A program made the position numbers and the translations under genes. Shown here in pieces: positions 1-8,292 of a stretch of 64,000 bases of DNA; positions within the stretch are counted from its first letter, which is position 1; each line of letters starts with the position of its first letter. The DNA is taken from the NCBI RefSeq assembly GCF_000349565.1, contig NZ_KB714631.1, forward strand, positions 39,959 through 103,958. The letters are read 5' to 3'. This stretch comes from Curtobacterium flaccumfaciens UCD-AKU (GTDB lineage: Bacteria; Actinomycetota; Actinomycetes; Actinomycetales; Microbacteriaceae). Under the pieces are notes generated by a model. That model did no database searches. It had not been told where the DNA came from and saw only the letters and a program-made list of their open reading frames with translations.

Positions 1-12
1 TACGTCGGGGTC

Positions 13-444
13 GTGATCTCGCACTGGTCGGTCGACCAGATGACCGAGCGCCTCCGGATCGCGCAGACCATGCTCGCCGATCCTCCGTCGAGCGCCGTCG
101 GCTACCAGGACCGGTTCGACAAGGCGTGGCTCCGCGAGTGCTGGACCGAAGCCGGTGCCTTCGTCGAGCTCGGGTCCTGGTACCTGCGGCGCCGCGGATC
201 GTCGGTGAGCGGCGACTGGTTGCTGTCGCAGCGCATCGTGCTCGACATGTTCTTCACCGATGACGTCGCCCTGGCGAACGGGATCGACGCCGTGGTCGAC
301 CGGCGCCGACGGGTCGAGATCGTGGAGCGAGCGGTGGACGCCGCCGCCCGCGATGCCCTCGACGACTGCGCCGCCGCACTCCTCGAACTCTCGACCGCCC
401 TGATCGCCCTGCCGGACCGCTTCCGGGTGGTGGTGTCGGCCTGA
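13..444 (+). CDS. Hypothetical protein, possibly 5'-truncated by the window edge
   Basis: A 143-residue reading frame that I do not recognise. The frame stays open to the first base of the window, so the GTG used here may be internal and the gene may begin upstream. The protein is largely helical and acidic at its C-terminal end, with no signal peptide, membrane segment or recognisable motif. It ends about 170 bases before the LCP gene on the same strand, and codon use is typical of the high-GC flanking chromosome. No function can be assigned. Confidence 0.55.
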   Translation: MISHWSVDQMTERLRIAQTMLADPPSSAVGYQDRFDKAWLRECWTEAGAFVELGSWYLRRRGSSVSGDWLLSQRIVLDMFFTDDVALANGIDAVVDRRRRVEIVERAVDAAARDALDDCAAALLELSTALIALPDRFRVVVSA

Positions 445-616
445 CGCGGCGTCGGCTGCGGATCCGTTCAGGTCCGTGCCGACCGCCGCGGATCCGCTGG
501 TCGCGATGCCGTTCACCGAGCATCGCCGGTGCACCTCGCACCGGATCGTCAGGAAACGTCGTGGCAGCCTTGACCGGTTGCCGTCCCCGGCGTGTCCACC
601 GACGACAGGAGTGCCC

Positions 617-1933
617 GTGAACGACGTCCGCGACCGATCCCACCGCTTGAACCGAGCGTCCGGGATCGCACGGCACGGACGTCTCCGGCGCTCGAGCCCC
701 CTCGCGACCGTGGCCAAGACGGTCTCCGCCGTCGTCGCGGTGGCGCTCGTGAGCTCGGTCTCGGTCACGGCGATCGCGGCGAAGCAGGTCACGGACGACC
801 TCGGTGACGGGGTGGAGATCCAGGGCCAGCCCGCGCCGCAGGCGAAGGGTGGTCCCAAGCCCCTCAGCGCCTTCAAGGGCGGGTTCAACATGCTCGTCGT
901 CGGCACCGACAACGACCCCGACCAGAGCGCTGCGTTCGGGGAGCGCGACGCGACCCTCAACGACGTCAACATCCTGCTGCACGTCTCGGCGGACCACACC
1001 AACGCCACCGCGGTGAGCATCCCGCGTGACCTCGTCACACCGATCCCGGCCTGCAAGAAGACCGACGGCACGGGCACCGCCCCGGCGATGGCGGCGCAGC
1101 CGATCAACACCTCGTTCGGCGAGGGCGGCCTGAACTGCGTCACCCAGACCGTGTCGGGTCTGACCGGGCTCGACATCCAGTACTCGGCGGCGGTGTCGTT
1201 CAAGGGCGTCATCGAGATGTCGAACGCGATCGGCGGCGTGCCGGTCTGCGTCGCCCAGCCGATCACCGACTCGTACACGGGGCTGAACCTGCCCGCCGGC
1301 ACCTCGACGCTGCAGGGTGACGATGCCCTGGCGTTCCTGCGCACCCGGCACAGCGTGGGCGATGGGTCGGACCTCGCCCGGATCTCGAGCCAGCAGGTGT
1401 TCCTGTCGTCGCTGCTCCGCACCGTGAAGTCGAACGACACCCTCGGTTCGCCCGCCCGCCTGTACAAGCTGGCCCGGGCGGCGGCGTCGAACATGCAGCT
1501 GTCCCAGAGTCTGAACGACATCGGGACGATGGTGCAGATGGGCCTGGCGCTGCGGGACCTGCCGCTGGCGCAGGTGAACTTCGTGCAGTACCCGGGCACC
1601 ACGGGCGGCACCGGGGTCTACGCCGGCAAGGTCCAGCCGACGACGTACCTGGCCGACCAGCTGTTCGCGAAGATCAAGGCCGACCAGTCGTTCTCGCTCG
1701 GGGCGGACAGCACGGGCATCGGGTCCGAGACGAACCCGACGCAGACGGGTCCGACGCAGCCGACCGCTGCACCGTCGTCTCCGGAGGCTGCGCCGAAGCC
1801 GGCGACGCCCGCGACCCCGGCAGCACCGTCGTCGGCTGCGCCCCGCACCCCCTCGGCGACGCCCGAGACCATCGACGGACTCGAGGGCCAGTCCGCCGAC
1901 CAGCAGACCTGCTCCAAGGCGTTCGGGTACTGA
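617..1933 (+). CDS. LytR-CpsA-Psr (LCP) family cell-wall ligase
   Basis: LCP proteins transfer undecaprenyl-linked glycopolymers onto peptidoglycan at the outer face of the membrane. The roughly 438-residue product has a basic N-terminus, one membrane anchor (starting SAVVAVALVSSV), then the LCP core: VVGTDND near the start, SIPRDL, the segment around INTSFGEGG, and FLRTRHSVGDGSDLARI with the conserved arginines that bind the pyrophosphate. A proline/alanine/threonine-rich tail follows. I chose the GTG at 617 because AGGAG lies five bases upstream; the frame is open further up to 476 but without a better ribosome site. A strong hairpin follows at 2061. Family assignment is secure; the glycopolymer substrate is unknown. 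Confidence 0.9.
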   Translation: MNDVRDRSHRLNRASGIARHGRLRRSSPLATVAKTVSAVVAVALVSSVSVTAIAAKQVTDDLGDGVEIQGQPAPQAKGGPKPLSAFKGGFNMLVVGTDNDPDQSAAFGERDATLNDVNILLHVSADHTNATAVSIPRDLVTPIPACKKTDGTGTAPAMAAQPINTSFGEGGLNCVTQTVSGLTGLDIQYSAAVSFKGVIEMSNAIGGVPVCVAQPITDSYTGLNLPAGTSTLQGDDALAFLRTRHSVGDGSDLARISSQQVFLSSLLRTVKSNDTLGSPARLYKLARAAASNMQLSQSLNDIGTMVQMGLALRDLPLAQVNFVQYPGTTGGTGVYAGKVQPTTYLADQLFAKIKADQSFSLGADSTGIGSETNPTQTGPTQPTAAPSSPEAAPKPATPATPAAPSSAAPRTPSATPETIDGLEGQSADQQTCSKAFGY

Positions 1934-2060
1934 GGCGCGGGGCGGGCCCTCGCTGGCCCCGAGTCTCGGTCAGGCGGACTCTTTGCGGCCTTCAATGCCA
2001 GTGGACTGTCCGCGGGGACGAGTCTCGGCTCGGTAGCTGCCTGCCCCCGAACGCAGGAAC

Positions 2061-2087
2061 GGGGGCGCGGTGGTGGGCCGCGCCCCC
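2061..2087 (+). terminator. Rho-independent-type hairpin downstream of the LCP gene
   Basis: A perfect 10-bp GC-only stem (GGGGGCGCGG with CCGCGCCCCC) around a 7-base loop lies 128 bases after the LCP stop. No T-run follows, as is common in high-GC actinobacteria. The rest of 1934-2361 holds no convincing gene. Confidence 0.5.
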
Positions 2088-2361
2088 GGGGAAGTCGCTC
2101 CCCGTCGGGCACCACGCGATCGGGCGCGCCGGGCCCGCGCGGAGAACGACGTCGGGTGCTGTGTCGCGACGACGGGGACGAACCCCGGAACGTGATTGCC
2201 GCGTCCCGACGATGCTATGCAGTGGGGTACGCCCCGACAACCCCGATGTGTCCCCACTTCGGGGGACCGCGCTATCCGGCCCGAGCCACGCGCGGGCGTG
2301 CGTCGGGTCGAGACTGGCGCGGTCCTCCTGTATGGTGGTCGGAGCGCTCGCGAGAGTGCTT

Positions 2362-2451
2362 GGAGACGTCGCATAGTCCGGCCGAGTGCACCACCCTGCT
2401 AAGGTGGAGTCCCCTTTGAGGGGACCGAGGGTTCAAATCCCTCCGTCTCCG
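2362..2451 (+). tRNA. tRNA-Ser(GCT)
   Basis: The 7-bp acceptor stem GGAGACG pairs with CGTCTCC and is followed by discriminator G. The anticodon stem CCACC/GGTGG encloses the loop CTGCTAA, giving anticodon GCT. A long variable arm (GTCCCC/GGGGAC) marks it as a class II serine tRNA, and the T arm carries GGTTCAAATCC. CCA is not encoded. A TATGGT element about 30 bases upstream may be its -10. Island DNA starts immediately behind its 3' end, so it is a plausible integration site. Confidence 0.96.
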
Positions 2452-2768
2452 CACTGTAGGCAAGTTGTCGAATCGCCGCGGATCGGGTTCACGAATGAGT
2501 GGGCCGGATCCCCGGCGTGACGGCGATGTTGCCCCTCTGTTCTCAGCCTCTTCGCTCGCCGACGTCGATCGACGCGGGGCTGCGGCGATTGAACCTGATG
2601 CCGCTTGATGCCTCTGTCTGTGGGGCTGCAGGGGTGGTGCTGGCGGTGTGCGCCTCAACCGTACCGTGGTTGACCCTCGCCTCGTCATGGCGCGTTCGCG
2701 GGTGTGGTGCCGTTGCGTCTGTCGTGAGAACTCGCACCCTTCGAGTGACGCCTAGGCTCTTTGGTGTC
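2452..2768. other. Non-coding spacer between tRNA-Ser and first island gene
   Basis: No convincing gene. Base composition drops here relative to the upstream chromosome. No attachment-site copy of the tRNA 3' end could be found within the island or at its right end. Confidence 0.4.
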
Positions 2769-3071
2769 ATGGGAACTGATCAGGATCCGGCGCCGGCGGC
2801 GATCGCCGCGGCGATTGAGAACTACCGTCCGCAGGTCGTGTCTGAGTACTGGACGGTTGCGGGCGGCGATTTCGCGCGTGCTGCGGTCATGAAGGCGAAG
2901 CCGACGACGACCGCCGACGCCTACCGGCTGATGTACAACGTTGCGCCGTTCGTGATGTGGGCGCATGCGCAGGATCTGCCGGAGAACGTTGAAGCCGTGT
3001 TCACGCCGGACCGGTTGGATGAGTACCTCTCGACGGGGGACCGGAGGGAGTGGCACTTGGCGCGGCAGTGA
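2769..3071 (+). CDS. Probable N-terminal fragment of an integrase-like site-specific recombinase
   Basis: A 100-residue product. The segment containing YRPQVV, the helix with ARAAVMKAKP, then VMWAHAQDLP and VFTPDRLDEYL matches, from memory, the N-terminal helical core-binding domain of an actinobacterial integrase-like family. There is no catalytic domain: the frame stops right after this domain, and neither other frame continues it, so it is probably a truncated remnant or a stand-alone binding domain. The ATG at 2769 has only a weak ribosome site; upstream frame extension to 2499 looks non-coding. Its stop overlaps a GTG of the next gene. Position directly behind tRNA-Ser fits an integration module. 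Alternative: an unrelated small protein. Confidence 0.45.
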   Translation: MGTDQDPAPAAIAAAIENYRPQVVSEYWTVAGGDFARAAVMKAKPTTTADAYRLMYNVAPFVMWAHAQDLPENVEAVFTPDRLDEYLSTGDRREWHLARQ

Positions 3072-4828
3072 AGCGAATGCTCGACGAAGAAGTTGCGCTT
3101 TCAGCAGGATGGCCCTCGGAGTCCTCGGTGCGAGTCTCGCCCTCGATTGCGGCGTTCGGACGCCAAGTAGAGCAGCTGAATCGCCTCACCAACGACCTGC
3201 CGCGTCCGGAAGGCACGACGTCGTGGACCCGGTTTGTGTTCCGGCATCCGTCAATGGCCGGAGCGTACGCGCGAGCGGTTCTGCGTGGATTGTGGGAGAT
3301 CGTGACCTCTGTGCGCATTGTGCGCACGCGCCGCGCGGAGACCGATGAGCCCGTCCCAACGCCGACGACGCCCGGCGCGGACGAGTCGCTTCACGGCGAC
3401 TGGGCCGACACCGTCCGCGGACTCGAAGCCGCCGTCGAGCAAGGCTTCGACGCTCTTGCCGAGAACATTAAAGTCTCCGCGATCGAGCGACAGGTCGATG
3501 CGCGACTCTACGGTGTGGACCCGGAAGATGCCGACCCGTATGTTCGGCTCTTCCTTCGGAACATCTACCTCACCCTCACACCGGAACTCGGCGGTCACGA
3601 GATCGTTCTCGAACCCCGCCTGCTGCTGCACTCGCGCGGCCTCGTGCAGCTCACGCTCGCGCTCAACGCGCAGGATGAGATCGCGACGCGCGACGCCATC
3701 GACCTTTCCTACAGCACCCACCCCATCGGCTCCAGCATCCTCATCCCCGATGTGTACCTGCGCGCGAAGGAAGAATATCTTGCTGGGAAATGGTCGGACG
3801 TTGAGGATCAGGGCCGTCGGCTTCGCGCCATCACGTTCGACGAGCCCACGACAATTTCGGAGACCCTCGACCTGCTCGCGGGAGTCGTCTTCGACGTCAC
3901 CAAGGCGAGACCGTCGGGACAATGGTTGACGTACGCCGTCGTGATGACCGCACCCGGTTCGTGCTGCGATAACTCCGAGGATTGGCGCGTCCAGCACGTG
4001 TCCGACATGGACCAGCTCGCGTTGCGGAAATCACCGATGGACGGCGAACGGCTGCGTATCGACGGCGGCCCAGAATTCGCGTCCACCGACGGTACGTCGG
4101 ATCGACCGAACGTCGGCTCGTCGCTCCACGTCAGCTACCGCCCCTGGGCACCAGGGGTCCATGATCTCAACACGGTGCTCCTGATTGAACACGCCATATC
4201 TGTCCACATGCGGCTGGCGCACCTCGAACAAACCATCAAGAGGTTCCGAACACGAGCACGCGCCGTTGAACGAGCATCCCGCCACGCCGTCAGACTGTTC
4301 GCGGAGATGCGCGGTTCCGAATTGCGATACGGCACCGCCCGAGATCAGCACACGCACCTCCTCAACCAGCTGGGCGCAACCGACATGCGCGCAACCATCG
4401 AGCAGAGCCTCAGTCTCCTCAGCGCCGTTTCCGGCGCCCGCAGCGACGCCCGCACCGCACGTCTGGCTAACCGTCTCGCAGTAATCGGCATCGTTGTGGC
4501 CGCCATCGCCGCAATTCCCGTCGTCCCCGACGCGTTGCACGTCCTCCGGTCCGCAGCCACCAGCACGGATAGTCCCTGGCGAGCGGTGCTCACCGGGATC
4601 GCCGCGCGTCCTGCGACGCTCCTCGTCGCTGCCGTGACCATTGCGGCAGCGTGGATGGCCATCGCAGCCTCACGGGCGATCATTCTGTTCGGCGCCAGTC
4701 TTCGCCACCTCATCGAACGTGGCGCCAAGTCGCCAATCACCATCGACATCACTTTCGACACACCCGAATCCGGCGACGTACAGCCAAGTGAGTCGACGAG
4801 TCGAGAACCACTTGATTCAGTCGAGTAG
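3050..4828 (+). CDS. Unrecognised protein with CorA-like C-terminal two-helix membrane tail
   Basis: About 592 residues, family not recognised. The first ~370 residues are soluble, with alternating helical and beta stretches. A long helical region (about 390-475, arginine/alanine-rich) leads into two hydrophobic helices near 485-505 (starting LAVIGIVVAAIA) and 525-545 (LLVAAVTIAAAWMA), then a short polar tail. A long helix feeding two C-terminal membrane helices is the layout of CorA channels, but the GMN signature is absent, so magnesium transport is not supported. The start is ambiguous: GTG 3050 lies just behind a GGAGG, GTG 3068 overlaps the upstream TGA. It ends 10 bases before a truncated alpha-glucosidase, so its arrival may have removed the 5' part of that gene. 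An anti-phage membrane effector is a possible role, by context only. Confidence 0.7.
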   Translation: MALGAAVKRMLDEEVALSAGWPSESSVRVSPSIAAFGRQVEQLNRLTNDLPRPEGTTSWTRFVFRHPSMAGAYARAVLRGLWEIVTSVRIVRTRRAETDEPVPTPTTPGADESLHGDWADTVRGLEAAVEQGFDALAENIKVSAIERQVDARLYGVDPEDADPYVRLFLRNIYLTLTPELGGHEIVLEPRLLLHSRGLVQLTLALNAQDEIATRDAIDLSYSTHPIGSSILIPDVYLRAKEEYLAGKWSDVEDQGRRLRAITFDEPTTISETLDLLAGVVFDVTKARPSGQWLTYAVVMTAPGSCCDNSEDWRVQHVSDMDQLALRKSPMDGERLRIDGGPEFASTDGTSDRPNVGSSLHVSYRPWAPGVHDLNTVLLIEHAISVHMRLAHLEQTIKRFRTRARAVERASRHAVRLFAEMRGSELRYGTARDQHTHLLNQLGATDMRATIEQSLSLLSAVSGARSDARTARLANRLAVIGIVVAAIAAIPVVPDALHVLRSAATSTDSPWRAVLTGIAARPATLLVAAVTIAAAWMAIAASRAIILFGASLRHLIERGAKSPITIDITFDTPESGDVQPSESTSREPLDSVE

Positions 4829-4837
4829 CCATGGCCC

Positions 4838-5295
4838 GCGGCCACCATGCTGCTTCTCGCCCTCCCCGGATCCGCGTAGCTGTACCAAGGAGAAGAACTC
4901 GGGCTTCATGAGGTTTGCGACGTCGGCCGAGATGGCTGCAGCGTTCCGTTGCCGTGCAATCGCACCGGACCGTCGCTCGGCTTCGGCGACGGTGGAACGC
5001 ACCTGCCCGAGCCGTCCTGGTTCCAGACGGTGTCCGTCGAAGCTGAAGACGACGACTCGCATCCACGTCGAACCTGCACCCGCGTGCCCTGGCGATTTGA
5101 CGAGAACCGCAGTCGGAGGAAAGCCGCACCTGGATCGACACCGGACGAGACCTCGTCCTCGCGTTCCAACGACCCAGTGGATGGACGAGCATCACCAACT
5201 TCGGCGACGATCCGATCCCGCTACCGGAAGGGGAACTCCTCCTCGCGAGCGACCTATCCGGGAAGCACCTTCCCCGTCCGCAACTGCCTGGCTGA
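4838..5295 (+). pseudogene. 3' remnant of a GH13 alpha-glucosidase
   Basis: Only the C-terminal part of a trehalose-synthase/alpha-glucosidase-like GH13 enzyme remains. The frame beginning near 4838 reads LLLALPGSA, then a TAG at 4877-4879 where the family has tyrosine, then LYQGEELGL. The next stretch (VGRDGCSVPLP joined to TGPSLGFGDGG and LPEPSWF) appears to lack about 20 family residues. After a frameshift between 5065 and 5100 the frame reads TWIDTGRDLVLAF and ends NFGDDPIPLPEGELLLAS before a stop at 5293. The catalytic barrel is missing entirely. The fragment begins 10 bases after the preceding gene, marking an insertion or deletion junction. Assignment rests on several ordered family motifs. 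Confidence 0.8.
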
Positions 5296-5321
5296 GCACC
5301 TGAGCGCACAACACCGGTTGG

Positions 5322-5530
5322 AGAATCCTTGCGGGAATCGCTCGAGCCTCGACAGGATCTGGGAAGGCGGCCGCGCATGAGAGCACGCGCGAGGTCGCGG
5401 CATCCCCAGCACTCGCCGGGCGTCCCGGAACGGCGGCGGAAGCCGTTGACTCGATCATCTTCCTCGCCGCTGACAGTGCATCGCTCGTGCACGGCGGTGC
5501 CGTCCCGGTCGACGGCCGCCGCATAGCCGG
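5322..5530 (+). pseudogene. 3' remnant of a short-chain dehydrogenase/reductase (SDR)
   Basis: A reading frame without a start encodes the SDR C-terminal signature: GRPGTAAEAVDSIIFLAADS followed by ASLVHGGAVPVDG. In intact SDRs this is the helix and beta strand after the active site, with the usual GRPG...FLASD...G..L.VDGG spacing. The Rossmann fold and the YxxxK active site are absent. It lies 26 bases after the alpha-glucosidase remnant on the same strand, so both are probably tails left by one deletion or several island rearrangements. Confidence 0.65.
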
Positions 5531-5860
5531 CTGGCCTCGCTGCATGTCGGGGCTCGGTTGCAAAGAACGCCATCGTCGCCAGCTCAGAGCGCACCCCACT
5601 GCACGCATCAGAGGTGGTGGACGCAGCAGTAGCCGGTCCGATAGACTGGGGACCGTCACCCGAACCGGGGGCACGGGCACTTGTACAAGTGCACGGCGCC
5701 GCCGCTAGGATGACGGAGGAGAGGAACTGAAGTCATGCCTCCGGGCACGACTGCGGTAACTGATCGCACCGATGCACGGCTTGTATCTCGTCGACAGGGT
5801 TGCAGGCCACGGCACGGACCACAAGGTGTTCCTTCGGGAAAATGGCGGTCAGTCGAGTGT
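5531..5860. other. Gene-poor stretch upstream of the OST-HTH operon
   Basis: No supported gene. The only notable element is the 16-bp palindrome at 5677-5692. Short open frames on both strands lack coding character. Confidence 0.4.
5677..5692. promoter_or_regulatory. Perfect 16-bp palindrome, candidate operator
   Basis: GCACTTGTACAAGTGC is its own reverse complement, about 185 bases upstream of the promoter of the OST-HTH operon. Such dyads usually bind a dimeric regulator; no regulator gene is adjacent. Function is inferred only from symmetry. Confidence 0.35.
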
Positions 5861-5898
5861 TTGACAGTTGCTCGCGTGGCCTCGTGTTATTCGAGGCC
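5861..5898 (+). promoter_or_regulatory. Sigma-70-type promoter with an inverted repeat around the -10
   Basis: TTGACA at 5861-5866 and TGTTAT at 5885-5890 are separated by 18 bases. The inverted repeat GGCCTCG-N7-CGAGGCC (5878-5884 and 5892-5898) brackets the -10 exactly. A protein bound there would block polymerase. The GAGGAG ribosome site and ATG of the OST-HTH gene follow within 30 bases. Confidence 0.55.
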
Positions 5899-5925
5899 GG
5901 TACTTAGGACGCGAGGAGCTTTGAG

Positions 5926-6894
5926 ATGCCTAATTCGGCGAAACAACATCACAATGACGTTCGTACGAACGTTTCACAGGCCCCCGTGGCAGGTGTTGAA
6001 CATGCGACGAATGACAGGCCCCAAAGTCCTCGCGACTCGCATTCTCTAGCCACCGCTGGGGAGCTGCTCGCAGCTCCCCAGCGGGAGGCTCTTGAACGCT
6101 CTCTGGAACTACTGACCACGGCTGTAAGAGCGCTAGAGCGCTCCGGCCGCAGCACGGCCGCAGCGGGCGTTGGTGCCAAGATGCGACAACTTGACCGGTC
6201 CCACACCATCAAGGATGCGGGCCTGAAGTCTTTCCGCGACCTCCTGGACGTAGCTGTCGATCGTGGATTGATCAGCCTCGACCGAGGACCTAGCGATTTC
6301 ACGGTGCGAATCGCTACTCCGCTCGCGCCGCCGGCAGGGGGCCGCCCGCAATCCTTGAGGCGCGACTTGTGGTCCGCGATCCTAGATTGGTCGCCGGACG
6401 CTCGCTACGCCTTCGACCGACTGACTCGCAACACCGAACGCGCGGAAGGCCCTGTAAGCGCTGATCAAGTCATCGTGCCGACCCTCTCTAAAGAGCACCA
6501 CGTCCAGTGGATGGCGGACTTTGCTGCCGCGGAGTCGAACCGAAGCGATCAGAGTCCGCTCGTGGCGACGATGTCGACCGAAAACCCGGCTGCAAGTTTC
6601 GCCGCGGCGCTCGGCGCCAACGAACCGGCCAACCGGCGGTGGAAGCGGCACCTGCGGCATCGCGTCATCGACCGTGCGCTCTCCTGGTCTGAAGAGAACC
6701 ACATTCCAGTGTCGGACATCAGCGCACCGGTCGGTGCGCCGTCCATTGAGGCGCCATCGCAGGCCCGCCCCGCGGCGCCCAACGACGCTGCCGACGAGCA
6801 GCTTCGCGAACAGATCCTGTCGCTCCTGCACACTCTCCCGTTGCACGAGCTGCTGCATCTGCGCATCCCGGTCGGGTACACACTCCGCCGGTGA
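5926..6894 (+). CDS. OST-HTH/LOTUS-domain protein, first gene of a two-gene operon
   Basis: A 322-residue protein. Residues about 50-130 look like an OST-HTH/LOTUS winged helix: a leading helix (EALERSLELL), a middle segment ending KMRQLDRSHT, the conserved GLKSFRDLLDVAVDRGLISL and a closing strand (FTVRIATP). OST-HTH domains are known as RNA-binding modules, in bacteria often fused to NYN nucleases; no NYN domain is visible here. The rest is mostly helical with a proline/alanine-rich linker near residues 270-290. GAGGAG lies seven bases before the ATG. The stop overlaps the GTG of the next gene (GTGA), implying coupled translation and a shared role, perhaps RNA sensing or silencing in defence. 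That role is inference. Confidence 0.7.
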   Translation: MPNSAKQHHNDVRTNVSQAPVAGVEHATNDRPQSPRDSHSLATAGELLAAPQREALERSLELLTTAVRALERSGRSTAAAGVGAKMRQLDRSHTIKDAGLKSFRDLLDVAVDRGLISLDRGPSDFTVRIATPLAPPAGGRPQSLRRDLWSAILDWSPDARYAFDRLTRNTERAEGPVSADQVIVPTLSKEHHVQWMADFAAAESNRSDQSPLVATMSTENPAASFAAALGANEPANRRWKRHLRHRVIDRALSWSEENHIPVSDISAPVGAPSIEAPSQARPAAPNDAADEQLREQILSLLHTLPLHELLHLRIPVGYTLRR

Positions 6895-8117
6895 GCGGCG
6901 ATTCCGCCACAAACCTTCGACGGCTCATCCAGGAGACGGTACGTCTCGACGGGGGGAGAGATTGGCCGGCTGGATCCCGTGCCCACGAAATCGGTGAAGG
7001 TATCAAGAAGAACAAACGGTACGCAACACCGTCGTCTGGTCATCTCGCCTTGCCACAGCGGGGACCCGGAGTCGAGCGCCTCAGAGCGGCGCTGGATGTC
7101 GGCATTCCCGACGTGCCGGCAAACCTGTCGCGAGAGGCATGGGCTCGGCTACTGAACATGCCCACCCTCATCACCGACACACTCCGTGCCGGAGCCGGCG
7201 ACCCCAGCAATGTCACAACGAAGCAGCTCGTGCTGGCAGCCGTGTTCCGAAGCGCCGACGAGAGGCTCGCAGACGGCGAGATGACGCATCCGCGATTCGC
7301 TGCGAAAGCCACGCTGACGCTGCGGCTGGAATCGGACGGCCAGAAGCGTTTCACGACGGACGCCTGGCTCACAGCGGACTGGTTCGACTCCACCCGAGCC
7401 CTCCTCGCGGCCCTCGACGCCGACCCGGGCATTCGCGCTCGGGCTCCCGGGTCAGGCTCGCAACGCGTCGACGTAGTATTCGCTGCGGACCGCGTGCACT
7501 GGGCAGACGGAACCGACCTGTACGAAGCAGTCGAGCGAATTGCACACTTGGCCGGGATGCGTGCGCGCCTGTTGTTCCTCTCGGGGCAAAACTACGCCTC
7601 TACGAGAGCGCGACTCCGATCCGAACAGCCAACGCACCTGGTGTTCATTGGATCAAACGGTATCGACGAGGTGAGGCAAGAATTTGAAGTCCGCAATCGG
7701 GGTGCCGCTCACATCCTCGAACAGAACAACCCGACCGATCTTGTCGGCGCATTGTATGAGAAGATTCCTCGCATCGGGGGTATAGCCGCGAACTTGATGT
7801 TGTACTCCGTCCCGCCGAGTGCGCCCGATCGTCTACCTGACATGCCCAGCATTGATGCCATCGACTGCAAACACGTCAACAATCGCGTGTACGTTCTCGA
7901 CAGTATTGAAAACGTCTGGTGGACCCGTGACGACGCCCATCACGCACGGGTTCAATTCAAGACGTACACCCTCCAGAACGACACTCTTCACTGGAGGGCA
8001 GATCACGGCGCCGACCACGTCGTTGCAGAAGGAAAGCACAAGGGCTCAGGCACCATGACGGTGTCGCTGAAAGCGGCCACTAGCTGTGGGAACCCGAGAC
8101 GCCACCTCTTTAGCTAA
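6891..8117 (+). CDS. Unrecognised protein coupled to the OST-HTH protein
   Basis: 408 residues with no family I recognise. The N-terminal 50 residues (LRRLIQETV, then YATPSSGHLAL) could be a small winged helix. The middle (residues about 95-260) alternates strands and helices, including VDVVFAADRVHW, ARLLFLSG and THLVFIGSNG, which resembles an alpha/beta fold. The C-terminal 110 residues look beta-rich with several tryptophans and histidines. No signal peptide, membrane helix, Walker motif or HEPN motif is evident. GTG start overlaps the upstream TGA by four bases, so the pair is one functional unit. Slightly lower GC than the core chromosome supports horizontal origin. Confidence 0.65.
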   Translation: MSGDSATNLRRLIQETVRLDGGRDWPAGSRAHEIGEGIKKNKRYATPSSGHLALPQRGPGVERLRAALDVGIPDVPANLSREAWARLLNMPTLITDTLRAGAGDPSNVTTKQLVLAAVFRSADERLADGEMTHPRFAAKATLTLRLESDGQKRFTTDAWLTADWFDSTRALLAALDADPGIRARAPGSGSQRVDVVFAADRVHWADGTDLYEAVERIAHLAGMRARLLFLSGQNYASTRARLRSEQPTHLVFIGSNGIDEVRQEFEVRNRGAAHILEQNNPTDLVGALYEKIPRIGGIAANLMLYSVPPSAPDRLPDMPSIDAIDCKHVNNRVYVLDSIENVWWTRDDAHHARVQFKTYTLQNDTLHWRADHGADHVVAEGKHKGSGTMTVSLKAATSCGNPRRHLFS

Positions 8118-8292
8118 TGGCGCGCCTCTTGCATCATTCGCCGCCCGCAGTGGCCAGGACCTCACGCGGACACCGCCGAAGTGGCCCGGACGACACCGCG
8201 CCTAAAGACCGTTGTCCTCACCCGAGGATCGTTCCGGCCCGATCGGTTCGGTTCGCGTCATCGTTAGTAAGGTAATGCTGATCGCGTGGAAG

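Noticed and set aside
254..1351. 365-codon minus frame opposite the LCP gene
   Set aside because: Arginine-rich antisense shadow of a clear LCP coding sequence.
5735..6049. 104-codon plus frame with a GGAGGAG-like site upstream
   Set aside because: Spans the strong promoter and ribosome site of the OST-HTH gene and has no coding character.
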